Below are positions 52,761-60,414 of a stretch of DNA of 64,000 bases, one piece after another. Position 1 is the first letter of the stretch, and every line of letters starts with the position of its first letter. Both the position numbers and the translations under genes were made by a program. Source of the stretch: Planctomycetota bacterium. Lineage in GTDB: Bacteria > Planctomycetota > UBA1135 > GCA-002686595. Where the stretch lies: contig JADHOC010000018.1 of the NCBI GenBank assembly GCA_016779205.1, positions 46,292 through 110,291 of the forward strand, given 5' to 3'. Below the pieces are notes generated by a model that saw only the letters and a program-made list of their open reading frames with translations, searched no databases and had not been told where the DNA came from.

Positions 52761-54119
52761 TTAGTCCGTTCCGGACCCCTGCGCCAACCCGAGCCACGCG
52801 CCGGCCGCCTCGTCCGCGGCCGCGAAGGTCGCGTTCGGTCCGGCCTTGCGCCTCATCAGCCCCAGGGCCCCCGGGCTCATGCGAACTCGCATGCGGACCG
52901 TGCCGTCCTCGGAGACCTCCTCCTCGAGCACCGCCCCCGCCCCGCGGACCACCGCGACGGTGCGGCCGTCCCCCGGGGGCGCGGTCACGTCCACGAGCCC
53001 CGAGCGGTCGTCGAGGCGACGGCGGACCAGCTCGGTCAGCTCATCGACCCCCTCGCCCGAGTGGGCGCTGACGTGGACCACCTCGATGCCGCGGTCCCGC
53101 AGCTCCCCGTCCAGCAGGGCCAGACCGAGGCGATCCCCGACGCGGTCCACCTTGTTCAGCACGATGATGTCCGAGGCGAGGTGTCCGGAGACGTCCCCCA
53201 GCACCTCGTCCACGGCGTTCATCTGGTGGCGCGCATCGGGGTTGGATGCGTCCACCACGTGCAGGATCAGGTCCGCATGGAGCGTCTCCTCGAGCGTCGC
53301 GTGGAAGGACGCGACGAGGTGGTGAGGCAGGCGCTGGAGGAAGCCGACCGTGTCGGAGAGCAGGACGGTCCGGCGATCCGGCAGGATCCAACGGCGCGTC
53401 CGGGTGTCCAGCGTCGCGAAGGGCATGTCCGCCGCGAACTCCGCCGAGCCGGTGAGCCGATTGAGGAGGGTGGACTTGCCTGCATTGGTGTAGCCCACCA
53501 GCCCCACAACGAACTCGCTGCCGCGCGCGCTGACCTCGCGCTGCTTGCGGCGCTCGATGACGGCGAGCTCACGCTTGAGGTCCGTGATGCGCTTGTTCAG
53601 GAGCCGCTTGTCCGTCTCCAGCTGCGTCTCGCCGGGCCCCCGGGTGCCGATGGCGCCCTCCATCCGCTCCAGGTGCGTCCACATCCGGCGCAGGCGCGGC
53701 ATGAGGTAGATGTTCTGGGCCAGCTCCACCTGCAGGCGCGCCTGCTGGGTCTGGGCGCGGCGTGAGAAGATGTCGAGGATCAGCTCGGAGCGGTCGATCA
53801 CCCTCGTCCCCCACGCCTTCTCGAGGTTGCGCCCCTGGGCCGGCGTCAGGTCATTGTCGACCACGATGCCGTCGGCCTCGAGGCGCTTCGCCTCGTCGCC
53901 GATCTCCTCCACCTTGCCCTTGCCAAAGAGCGTCGCAGGGTGCTGTCGGCTACGCGTCTGGGTGAACCCGTCCCCGACGACCTCCGCCTCCGCCGCCTCG
54001 ACGAGTGCCTTCAGCTCGGAGAGCGGGCCGTCGCTCTCCGGCGGCTGGTCCGGGAGCAGGACGCCGCAGGTGAACAGGCGCTCCTTGACGCGGTCTGTGC
54101 TGAATCCGGAACCGCCCAT
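52761..54119 (-). CDS. hflX: GTPase HflX (ribosome-splitting factor)
   Basis: A 452-residue GTPase that splits stalled or hibernating ribosomes under stress. It has the HflX-specific N-terminal domain (ATLFGKGKVEEIGDEA, VDNDLTPAQGRNLEKAWG, DRSELILDIFSRRAQTQ), IGTRGPGETQLETDKRLL, then the G domain: GYTNAGKST, DTVGFLQRLPHHLVASF, NKVD and SAHSGEGV. Typical length. It starts 13 bases after the nadB stop, so nadB-hflX are co-transcribed. Confidence 0.95.
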   Translation of the reverse strand: MGGSGFSTDRVKERLFTCGVLLPDQPPESDGPLSELKALVEAAEAEVVGDGFTQTRSRQHPATLFGKGKVEEIGDEAKRLEADGIVVDNDLTPAQGRNLEKAWGTRVIDRSELILDIFSRRAQTQQARLQVELAQNIYLMPRLRRMWTHLERMEGAIGTRGPGETQLETDKRLLNKRITDLKRELAVIERRKQREVSARGSEFVVGLVGYTNAGKSTLLNRLTGSAEFAADMPFATLDTRTRRWILPDRRTVLLSDTVGFLQRLPHHLVASFHATLEETLHADLILHVVDASNPDARHQMNAVDEVLGDVSGHLASDIIVLNKVDRVGDRLGLALLDGELRDRGIEVVHVSAHSGEGVDELTELVRRRLDDRSGLVDVTAPPGDGRTVAVVRGAGAVLEEEVSEDGTVRMRVRMSPGALGLMRRKAGPNATFAAADEAAGAWLGLAQGSGTD

Positions 54120-54132
54120 CAGAGGACCCCCT

Positions 54133-55833
54133 TCAAGGTGCCGGAACGCCCGCGGCGGATCGCACCGGGCTCTGCCTCAACTCGACGGAGCGGATGATGT
54201 CGACCATGCGTTCGGGGGCCTGTTCGATGTGGACTCGCCAATGGGCGTCATCCCGCGCGGGGTGGTCGCTTCGGAAGTGGGTCCCACGGGACTCGGCCCG
54301 GTGGCACGCGCCGAGGGTCGCGAGGCGCGCGACGGTCAGCATGTTCACGAGCTCCACGGACCGGTCGTCATCCAGGCGCAGGGACCGCACGGCACGCGCC
54401 CAGAAGTCGAAGGTCCCCAGGGCTCCTTCCATGCCAGCCGCGTTGCGCTCGACCCCCATCTGTCGCCACATGAGGGACTTCAGGGAGTAGGTCAGGTCCG
54501 CGATGTTGACCTGCACTCCCGAGGGGGCGTCCTCACGAACCCGCTCGGCGGCGCTCTGGATCTCCGGCCGGCCGGCGGCGGACGCGGCGACCGCCGCGGA
54601 GCGCCCGACGGTCTCGCCCAGCACCATGCCCTCGAGCAGGGAGTTCGACCCCATGCGGTTCGCGCCGTGCAGCCCGGTGCTGGCGCACTCGCCGACGGCC
54701 CAGAGACCGGGTACCGAGGTCTCCCCCGAGCGGTCGACCGCGAGCCCGCCGATCATGTAGTGAGCGCCGGGCCGCACCGGGATCGGGTCCTTCGCGATGT
54801 CGATGCCGAAGAAGCGACAGATCCGGCTGATGCTCGGGAACGCGACATGGGGGTCGCGGTCCACGTCGGTCAGGTCGAGCCCCACGCTGGTCGAGCCCGT
54901 CTCGGCCATGCGCCGCGAGACGGCACGGCTGACGGTGTCCCGGGGGGCGAGCTCGGCGTCGGGGTGCACCTCCGGCATGAAACGGACCCCGTTCCTGTCC
55001 CGGAGGACTCCGCCGGCGCCGCGCACGATCTCCGAGATGAGGACCCGGGCCGCGCCAGCGATGTACAGGCAGGTGGGGTGGAACTGGATGAACTCCATGT
55101 CCCGAACGGCGGCGCCTGCGCGGAAGCCCATGGCCACCCCGTCGCCCGTGGCGATGGTCGGATTGGTCGTCTCGCGGTAGATCTGCCCGCCGCCGCCGGT
55201 GGCGAGGACCACCTGGGAGGCGCCGTAGGCGGTGAGTTCACCACGGTGATTCCTGCACAGGACCCCCACCGTGCGTCCCGAGTCGTCGCTCAACACGTCG
55301 ATGCCGAACATCTCCGTGAAGACATCGATCCCCGGCTCGTCCTCGATCGCCTGGCCGAGGGTGCCCTGGATCTCCTTGCCCGTGGAGTCCCCCTGGGCAT
55401 GCAGGATCCTCGCGTGGCTATGCCCCCCCTCCATGGAGAGGTCCGGGCGCCCGTCCTCCCGGCGGTCAAACCTGGCGCCGAGCCCCTCCAGGCGGGCGAC
55501 GGATCCGGGACCACCCTCGATCACGCGGCGAGCCACGTCCTCGTCCACGAGCCCGCAGCCCACCTCGACGGTGTCCGCCAGATGGTCCTCGAAGGTGTCG
55601 TCGTCCCCGAGCACCGCCGCGACCCCGCCCCGGGCCCAGGCCGTGTTGGTCACCCCGACGTCGTCCTTCGCGAGGACCGCGACCGAGGCCCCGGAGCGGG
55701 CGGCGGAGAGCGCCGTCACGCAGCCGGCCACCCCCGTCCCCAGCACGACCACGTCATAGCGGTACTGGGGCACCTGCCGAAGCGAGAACGGGACCAGGTA
55801 ACGGTCGAGGTCAAGTCGGCGGAGCTGTTCCAA
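54133..55833 (-). CDS. nadB: L-aspartate oxidase
   Basis: FAD enzyme converting L-aspartate to iminoaspartate, the first step of NAD synthesis. The 566-residue protein has the dinucleotide-binding motif VVLGTGVAGCVTALSAA, TNTAWARGGVAAVLGDDD, EGGHSHARILHA, FIQFHPTCLY, the catalytic-region GVRFMPEVHP and HYMIGGLAVD-type PGAHYMIGGLAV, and GECASTGLHGANRMGSNSLLEG. The C-terminal helical bundle is complete. No nadA or nadC is adjacent. Leading gene of the nadB-hflX-kinase minus-strand cluster. Confidence 0.95.
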   Translation of the reverse strand: MEQLRRLDLDRYLVPFSLRQVPQYRYDVVVLGTGVAGCVTALSAARSGASVAVLAKDDVGVTNTAWARGGVAAVLGDDDTFEDHLADTVEVGCGLVDEDVARRVIEGGPGSVARLEGLGARFDRREDGRPDLSMEGGHSHARILHAQGDSTGKEIQGTLGQAIEDEPGIDVFTEMFGIDVLSDDSGRTVGVLCRNHRGELTAYGASQVVLATGGGGQIYRETTNPTIATGDGVAMGFRAGAAVRDMEFIQFHPTCLYIAGAARVLISEIVRGAGGVLRDRNGVRFMPEVHPDAELAPRDTVSRAVSRRMAETGSTSVGLDLTDVDRDPHVAFPSISRICRFFGIDIAKDPIPVRPGAHYMIGGLAVDRSGETSVPGLWAVGECASTGLHGANRMGSNSLLEGMVLGETVGRSAAVAASAAGRPEIQSAAERVREDAPSGVQVNIADLTYSLKSLMWRQMGVERNAAGMEGALGTFDFWARAVRSLRLDDDRSVELVNMLTVARLATLGACHRAESRGTHFRSDHPARDDAHWRVHIEQAPERMVDIIRSVELRQSPVRSAAGVPAP

Positions 55834-56150
55834 GGGGTGCGAGCGCTTCGATGGGCCATGAAGCGGCGCAACATTCTAGTTCCGCGGCGCTGGCATTGGA
55901 GATCCACCGACCAGGGATACGAACCGAACCATCCAGGGGCGAACAAATGCCCCCTCCCCACCGCCTGACGGCGAGTCCAGCCGGAAAACGCCCCGCCCTA
56001 ACGCCTCCCTAACCCTTGTGGCGGAGCGCTGTTAGGGATCCGTGTGTGAAAAGACCCAAGTTCGGCACCCGTTCGGGTTCAGGGTTCGGTTAGGTTAGGC
56101 ACCCGTTCGGGAGCACCCCTCGCTCAGCCGGACCTAGCCCCGCACCGACC
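55834..56150. promoter_or_regulatory. Divergent regulatory region with repeated CCCTAAC/GTTAGG and direct repeats
   Basis: 317 bases between nadB (minus) and a plus-strand gene. Short elements recur: CCCTAAC at 55996-56002 and 56007-56013, the inverse GTTAGGG at 56031-56037, and GGTTAGGTTAGG near 56088-56099. TCCCTAAC (56006-56013) and GTTAGGGA (56031-56038) form an inverted repeat spaced by 17. The 14-base direct repeat GGCACCCGTTCGGG occurs near 56064 and again near 56098. These look like operator sites for an unidentified regulator. Confidence 0.5.
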
Positions 56151-56897
56151 ATGACACGCCTCCTCCGCTCTCCCTTCCCCGTCGCCCCCAAGGCCCCCGC
56201 CATCCTCCAGCACGATCTCTTCGGAGGTCCGCCGGAAGCCGTGGACGCGACGGACGACTCCGCCCCCTCCACCCCGGCGATGCGCCGCTGGTGCGAGATC
56301 GGCGGCACGGAGACCGCCGACGAGCCGACCTTCGAAGCCCGGCAGCGCGGGGTCGCTGCCGCCACCGCCGCCGAGCGTCACGGGTCCCGCCCGGGCCAAC
56401 TCGCACGGCCCGGCCACTCGAACGGCGAGCGCAGGGCCCTCGGGGGCCTCGACCGCGAGCTCGCCATCCTCGACAGGACCCTGCGCACCCAGGCCCCCAG
56501 GGCCGCCGCGCTCCCCAGCACCCCCGAGGCGCCGTCGTGCGGACGCGCCCCGGGTCACCAGGCCGCCAAGGGCACATCCGCCAAGGTTCGGAGCGCTCGC
56601 TCCGGTGCCCGCAAGCGGCCGATCATCATCCGGCGACGGCGCGTCCAGGCCCGCCCCGCCGCTCCGGTGACCGTGGACGTGCGGAAAGCGAACACCGGGA
56701 TGATCGAGGCCATGGCGCAGGTCTCCGCCGAAGCACTGCCCATGTCCTCCCCTGCTCAGGCGCAGCCTGAGTGGAGCTGCGCAACGACCTGGTTGCGCTC
56801 GGCCGAGGCCTCGGGAGAGGGCTCGATGCAACAGGTGACGGCAGCTGCGTCGTACATGTTCGTCGCCGCGATGCTGGCGTTCACCTTCGTCATCTGA
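56151..56897 (+). CDS. Basic protein with C-terminal hydrophobic tail, upstream of lexA
   Basis: A 248-residue protein of unknown family. It is rich in Ala, Arg and Pro, has a basic patch (RKRPIIIRRRRVQARP) around residues 150-170 and a C-terminal hydrophobic stretch ending SYMFVAAMLAFTFVI, which looks like a tail anchor. Third codon positions are strongly G/C, so it is probably a real gene; a minus-strand frame over the same DNA is less likely. It is followed by lexA across a hairpin. A damage-induced membrane role is an inference from position only. Confidence 0.6.
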   Translation: MTRLLRSPFPVAPKAPAILQHDLFGGPPEAVDATDDSAPSTPAMRRWCEIGGTETADEPTFEARQRGVAAATAAERHGSRPGQLARPGHSNGERRALGGLDRELAILDRTLRTQAPRAAALPSTPEAPSCGRAPGHQAAKGTSAKVRSARSGARKRPIIIRRRRVQARPAAPVTVDVRKANTGMIEAMAQVSAEALPMSSPAQAQPEWSCATTWLRSAEASGEGSMQQVTAAASYMFVAAMLAFTFVI

Positions 56898-57039
56898 CCC
56901 TCTCCCGTTGTCTCAATTTCCCATGCCCCTTCGGGTGCCAGGCCTCCACCAGGTCGCATGAACCGGCTCCGATGGCTTTCCGTCCGAGGTCAGCAATGAA
57001 CACACCAGACCCCTTCTACATCCCTCACCGACGACCGAG

Positions 57040-57060
57040 ACCCGCGACTCCGTCGCGGGT
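57040..57060. other. Short perfect inverted repeat upstream of lexA
   Basis: Nine-base arms ACCCGCGAC and GTCGCGGGT with loop TCC. Possible operator or RNA hairpin; role unknown. Confidence 0.4.
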
Positions 57061-57152
57061 AGGCCCGTCGAACGGGACCCGATCAAGGTCCGGATTCCCC
57101 TCACCTCACTTCGCGTCGCATCGCCCTCCTCAGCGACCGGAGTGACTCCCCC

Positions 57153-57188
57153 GGGAGCTGCCCCCGAGTTCGCTCGGGGGTAGCTCCC
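57153..57188 (+). terminator. Hairpin with TTCG tetraloop between the tail-anchored-protein gene and lexA
   Basis: A 16-bp stem with one G-T wobble (57153-57168 with 57173-57188) capped by the very stable TTCG tetraloop, followed by ATCTGTGCATTT. It likely terminates the upstream gene or structures the lexA leader; it ends 53 bases before the lexA ATG. Confidence 0.55.
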
Positions 57189-57241
57189 ATCTGTGCATTT
57201 CCTGGCGATCCGCCACGCGCCCCCCTTCTCACCCCAAGGCC

Positions 57242-57850
57242 ATGAGCACCCTCCCCCTCACTCGCCGACAGCAAGACATCCTCCGGTTCCTCCGCACCTA
57301 CGTGGACGAGCACGGCATCAGCCCCACCCTCGAGGAGATCGCCGCCCAGTTCGGCGTCAACAAGGTGACCATCTTCGGGCACGTGGCCGAGATGGAACGG
57401 AAAGGCGTCATCCGACGCCGCGCCCGGGGCGTCAGCCGCAGCCTCGAGCTCGTGGAACAGGAGGACGAGCAGGGCTCCAGCGTCTCGCTGCCCGTCCTCG
57501 GCAAGATCGCGGCGGGGTCACCCATCGAGACCATCGAGGAGCCCGAGCAGCTGGACTTCGCCGACCTGGTCCCGGACGGCAAGGACGTCTATGCCCTCGA
57601 GGTCCAGGGTGAGTCCATGATTGACGATGCCATCGCCAATGGGGACATCGTCCTCATCGAGCGAAGGCAGTCGGCGCGGGACGGGGAGACCGTGGTCGCC
57701 GTCCTGCCCGACGGCGACGCGACCCTGAAGCGGTTCTACCGGGAAGGGAAGAAGTTCCGGCTCCAGCCCGCCAACTCGACCATGAGCCCGATCATCGTGG
57801 ACGAGGTGGAGATCCGCGGCGTGGTCATCGGTGTGGTGAGGAAGTACTGA
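57242..57850 (+). CDS. lexA: LexA repressor
   Basis: Represses DNA-damage (SOS) genes until self-cleavage is stimulated by RecA. The 202-residue protein has the winged-helix domain (LTRRQQDILRFL, ISPTLEEIAAQFGV), the scissile Ala91-Gly92 in KIAAGSP, catalytic Ser125 in VQGESMID and the Lys in TLKRF (Lys163). Usual length. Ser and Lys are spaced as in LexA, so self-cleavage is expected. The recognition helix differs from both E. coli and Bacillus types, so the operator may be different. Confidence 0.96.
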   Translation: MSTLPLTRRQQDILRFLRTYVDEHGISPTLEEIAAQFGVNKVTIFGHVAEMERKGVIRRRARGVSRSLELVEQEDEQGSSVSLPVLGKIAAGSPIETIEEPEQLDFADLVPDGKDVYALEVQGESMIDDAIANGDIVLIERRQSARDGETVVAVLPDGDATLKRFYREGKKFRLQPANSTMSPIIVDEVEIRGVVIGVVRKY

Positions 57851-58385
57851 GCCGTTCGCGGCCGGTGGACTGAGGCGCCGTGGTTGCGGCTGCGGTGTTC
57901 GCCGCCGCAGTCTCTGCCGCCGCAGTCTCTGCCGCCGCAGTCTCTGCCGCCGCAGTCTCTGCCGCCGCGGTACTGGCTCTTGCGGGGCCTGGAACAGTGC
58001 AACTGGCCGCAGGGAGACAGGGCCGAGTGGGATGCCAGCGGGTCGGCGGGCGGGTGGAGCCCTGTTGCCGACGATGAGGGCGGCGGCGGGGGGACGGCCA
58101 CTCCCGCCTTGACGCCGAGGGCGGACGCGCCGCGTGGTGGCTGCTGGGGTGACCGGATCAGAAGGGGAGCCACCCGGAGTGGCGCCGCGCCTTCAGGGTG
58201 GCCCCCCCGTGTGGGCCGGAACAGCGGCAGCGGTCCGGCTCCACAGGCGCCCAGTCAAGGTGATCCGAGCCTCGCATCAGCCGGGGATCGGGGTAGCCTT
58301 TGGGGCGCCCGAGCGCCTGCCCCCCGTCCCCCTCCCCCACCTCTTCTTGGCCACCTCCCCCAACTCCAATTCGTCGGCGACCGCG
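57851..58385. other. Intergenic region between lexA and yciB
   Basis: About 535 bases without a credible gene. It contains the 15-bp repeat array at 57901-57960 and GC-rich sequence before yciB. A minus-strand frame of 145 codons crosses it but is low-complexity, and it is not called. Confidence 0.4.
57901..57960. repeat. 15-bp tandem repeat array downstream of lexA
   Basis: Four perfect copies of GCCGCCGCAGTCTCT, with a degenerate fifth (GCCGCCGCGGTACTG) right after. It lies about 50 bases past the lexA stop and is not clearly coding on either strand. Confidence 0.85.
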
Positions 58386-58964
58386 ATGACGCCCCAGCTC
58401 AAGCTCGCCCTGGACATGGGGCCGCTGGTGGTCTTCTTCGCCGCGTATTTCGTGGCCAAGCGGGTGCTGACAGACGACACCCAGGGGCTGATCTGGGCGA
58501 CGGGACTGTTCGTGGTGATGACGGTGATCGCCCTCGCCGTGTCCTACGCCATCGAGCGACGGGTCCACGCCATGCCCCTGATCACGGGCGCCGTGGTCCT
58601 CGTGATGGGCGGCCTGACCGTGTACTTCAACGACGAGCGGTTCATCAAATACAAGCCCACGATCGTCAGCGGGCTCATGGGCTCCACGTTGCTGATCGGC
58701 TGGGCCTCGGGGCGCTCGCTGATCAAGCCACTGCTGGGGACGACCCTGGAGCTGGACGAGACGGGCTGGAGGAAGCTGACGCTCCGGTGGGCGTGTTTCT
58801 TCCTGATGATCGCGGGCTTGAACGAACTGGTGTGGCGGTCCACGACCACTGCCACATGGCTGAACTTCAAGCTCTTCGGGATCCTCGGCCTCACCTTCCT
58901 CTTCATGCTCCTGCAGCAGCCGCTCCTCCAGCGGCACGCGCTGGAGCCCAAGGACAACGACTGA
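58386..58964 (+). CDS. yciB: YciB/IspA-family inner-membrane septation protein
   Basis: A 192-residue polytopic inner-membrane protein (five to six hydrophobic segments) of the YciB (intracellular septation protein A) family: KLALDMGPLVVFFAAYF at the N-terminus, the charged RFIKYKPTIVSGLMG and GWRKLTLRWACFF, and LNELVWRSTTTATWLNFKLFG. The family supports cell envelope/division integrity. ATG 58386 was chosen because the extended frame before it has no family match. Confidence 0.93.
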   Translation: MTPQLKLALDMGPLVVFFAAYFVAKRVLTDDTQGLIWATGLFVVMTVIALAVSYAIERRVHAMPLITGAVVLVMGGLTVYFNDERFIKYKPTIVSGLMGSTLLIGWASGRSLIKPLLGTTLELDETGWRKLTLRWACFFLMIAGLNELVWRSTTTATWLNFKLFGILGLTFLFMLLQQPLLQRHALEPKDND

Positions 58965-58985
58965 CCACCGGATAGCCCCCACACC

Positions 58986-59354
58986 ATGAGCGACCTCCCC
59001 GAACACATGGCCGTCCTGAGCCAAGGCAAGTTTCAGGCCGTCAACCGCCAGCGGCTCCGCCTGGAGAAGGCCGGCCTCGAGGCGCGGGTCATCTGTCCGC
59101 CCGGCGTCGACCCCAATGGCTGAGGCGCCGCCCTCTGGCTCGCGGTCGCGAAGCCTGACATTCAACACGCGGTCGAGCTCATTCAGCGGGACGCGAACGA
59201 GGAGCTGATGCGCCTCGATCCAGATGGGACCGCCCTCGAGGCGGCCCAGCACGTCATCGACCTCGATGCGGAGTCCTCGCAGTGCCCCGCCTGCATGTCC
59301 GAGATCCCGCGCGGCGCCAACCGGTGCCCTGACTGCCTCCTCCGCCTGGGATGA
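58986..59354 (+). CDS. Candidate selenoprotein: DUF2007-like domain plus double-CxxC zinc ribbon, with in-frame UGA
   Basis: Read as one frame of 122 residues with UGA (59121-59123) at codon 46. The N-terminal part HMAVLSQGKFQAVNRQRLRLEKAG has the pattern of small DUF2007-type signal-transducing domains; the UGA falls in PNG-U-GAALWLAVAK; the C-terminus is a zinc ribbon with CPAC (Cys100, Cys103) and CPDC (Cys114, Cys117). By hand count, third codon positions are about 89% G/C before and 87% after the UGA, so both halves look coding. A hairpin with a GG-containing loop follows 20 nt after the UGA. If UGA is not decoded, only 45 residues would be made. A Cys-to-UGA mutation or sequencing error is the alternative. 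Confidence 0.6.
59121..59158 (+). promoter_or_regulatory. Putative bacterial SECIS-like hairpin after the in-frame UGA
   Basis: After UGA (59121-59123), arms 59134-59143 and 59148-59158 form a stem (4 bp TCGC/GCGA, 3 bp GGC/GCC, 2 bp TC/GA with one bulged A and one T-T mismatch) capped by loop GGTC (59144-59147). The loop starts 20 nt after the UGA and begins with GG, fitting the known bacterial SECIS geometry. A GC-rich sequence gives hairpins easily by chance, so this is suggestive only. Confidence 0.45.
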
Positions 59355-59390
59355 GGGCCTCGCCCTGCCCGACCGAATGGAAGGTGAATC

Positions 59391-60320
59391 ATGAGCGAGG
59401 CCGATCCGTTCGGCCCCTTGCCGCCGGGGCACGTGGAGGTGCTCCGCGGCCGCTCCCGCCGCGCGGTACGTGACAGTGTCCTCGCCTTGCAGGCCCGGGG
59501 CATCCAGCACTCGGTACAGGTCAACGGCGCAGGTGCGCGTGTCCTGGTCCAAGGCCAGGATGCCCCGGCGGCGGTCGCCGAGCTCCGCGACTTCGCGGAG
59601 GAGGCGGCGACCTGGAACACGGCCCCGCAGCCGCCTCCCCCGATCCGCAGCAAGGGCCTGATCGCCGCGCTGTGCTTCGGCATCGTGTGCGCGGTGATGT
59701 TCCCCATCGGTCAACAGGGGGCCTTCGGGCTCAACTGGTGGGACCAGGGGCTGATGAGCGCCGGGCGCGTCCGCGAGGGGGAATGGTGGCGAGCCGTGAC
59801 CGCCCTGACGCTCCACGTGGACGCCCAGCACCTCGTGGGCAACCTGGTGTTCGGCTCGCTCTTCGGCGTCCTCGCGGCCCACGCGCTCGGGTCAGGGCTG
59901 GCCTGGTTCTGCACCCTGGCCGCAGGCGCCGCCGGCAACTTCACCGAGGCCTTCCTCACGTCGCCCGACCACACCGCGGTGGGCGCCTCCACCGCGATCT
60001 TCGGAACGCTCGGGCTGATGGTGACATCCGAGTGGACACGCCGCGGCCAGCAGCGCGCGCCATGGGTCCGGCGCGTCGCGCCGCTCTTCGGCGGGGCCGT
60101 GCTCTTCGGGTGGCTCGGCGTGGGCGACGGATCTGGCCGCGTCGATGTACTCGCCCACGCCACGGGCTTCATGGCCGGCGCAGCGATCGGCGTCGCCGTC
60201 GGGCGCCTGCAGCTTCCCGAGATCCTGACCCGGCGAGCCCAGCGGGGCCTCGCGGCCGCCACGTTCCTGGCGGTGGCCGTGGCATGGGCCGTTGCCCTCG
60301 CCGGCTCCGGTCCCCGCTGA
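59391..60320 (+). CDS. Rhomboid-family intramembrane serine protease with N-terminal DUF2007-like domain
   Basis: A 309-residue membrane protein. The catalytic core has the conserved HLVGN (about 147-151), catalytic Ser200 in GASTAIFG and His256 in HATGF, with about six hydrophobic segments. Residues 14 to about 70 form a soluble domain (HVEVLRGRSRRAVRDSVLALQ, GARVLVQGQDAPAAVAELRDFA) similar in pattern to the DUF2007-like domain of the preceding small gene. The start has GGAAGGTG just upstream. Substrate unknown. Confidence 0.92.
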   Translation: MSEADPFGPLPPGHVEVLRGRSRRAVRDSVLALQARGIQHSVQVNGAGARVLVQGQDAPAAVAELRDFAEEAATWNTAPQPPPPIRSKGLIAALCFGIVCAVMFPIGQQGAFGLNWWDQGLMSAGRVREGEWWRAVTALTLHVDAQHLVGNLVFGSLFGVLAAHALGSGLAWFCTLAAGAAGNFTEAFLTSPDHTAVGASTAIFGTLGLMVTSEWTRRGQQRAPWVRRVAPLFGGAVLFGWLGVGDGSGRVDVLAHATGFMAGAAIGVAVGRLQLPEILTRRAQRGLAAATFLAVAVAWAVALAGSGPR

Positions 60321-60414
60321 CGGTCGACGCCCCCATCAGGGGTGACCTCGGTGTCCGACCGAGGCGTCGCGGCGAGGCCCTGCGGCGAGGACGGCGGGCG
60401 CTGCGGCCCTGCGG

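Larger units (their letters stand above)
56898..57241. other. Intergenic region upstream of lexA with two hairpins
   Basis: 344 bases containing the hairpins at 57040-57060 and 57153-57188. No GAAC-N4-GTTC type SOS box or CTGT-N8-ACAG box was seen before lexA. A short frame (56997-57145, beginning MNTPDPFYIPH) exists but overlaps the first hairpin and is not called. Confidence 0.4.

Noticed and set aside
55990..56100. CCCTAAC motifs as telomere-like sequence
   Set aside because: Few short copies in an ordinary promoter region; nothing indicates a replicon end.
56124..56831. Minus-strand 235-codon frame opposite the gene before lexA
   Set aside because: Third-position base bias favours the plus-strand frame; the minus-strand product is low-complexity.
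56997..57145. Small plus-strand frame (MNTPDPFYIPH...) upstream of lexA
   Set aside because: Only 49 codons, arginine/proline-rich, overlaps a perfect inverted repeat and has no ribosome site; not supportable.
56898..57241. SOS box upstream of lexA
   Set aside because: Neither the E. coli-type nor the Bacillus-type LexA box was found; the operator of this lineage is unknown.
57736..58173. 145-codon minus-strand frame with GRDCG repeats
   Set aside because: Low-complexity translation of the 15-bp array; overlaps the lexA 3' end.
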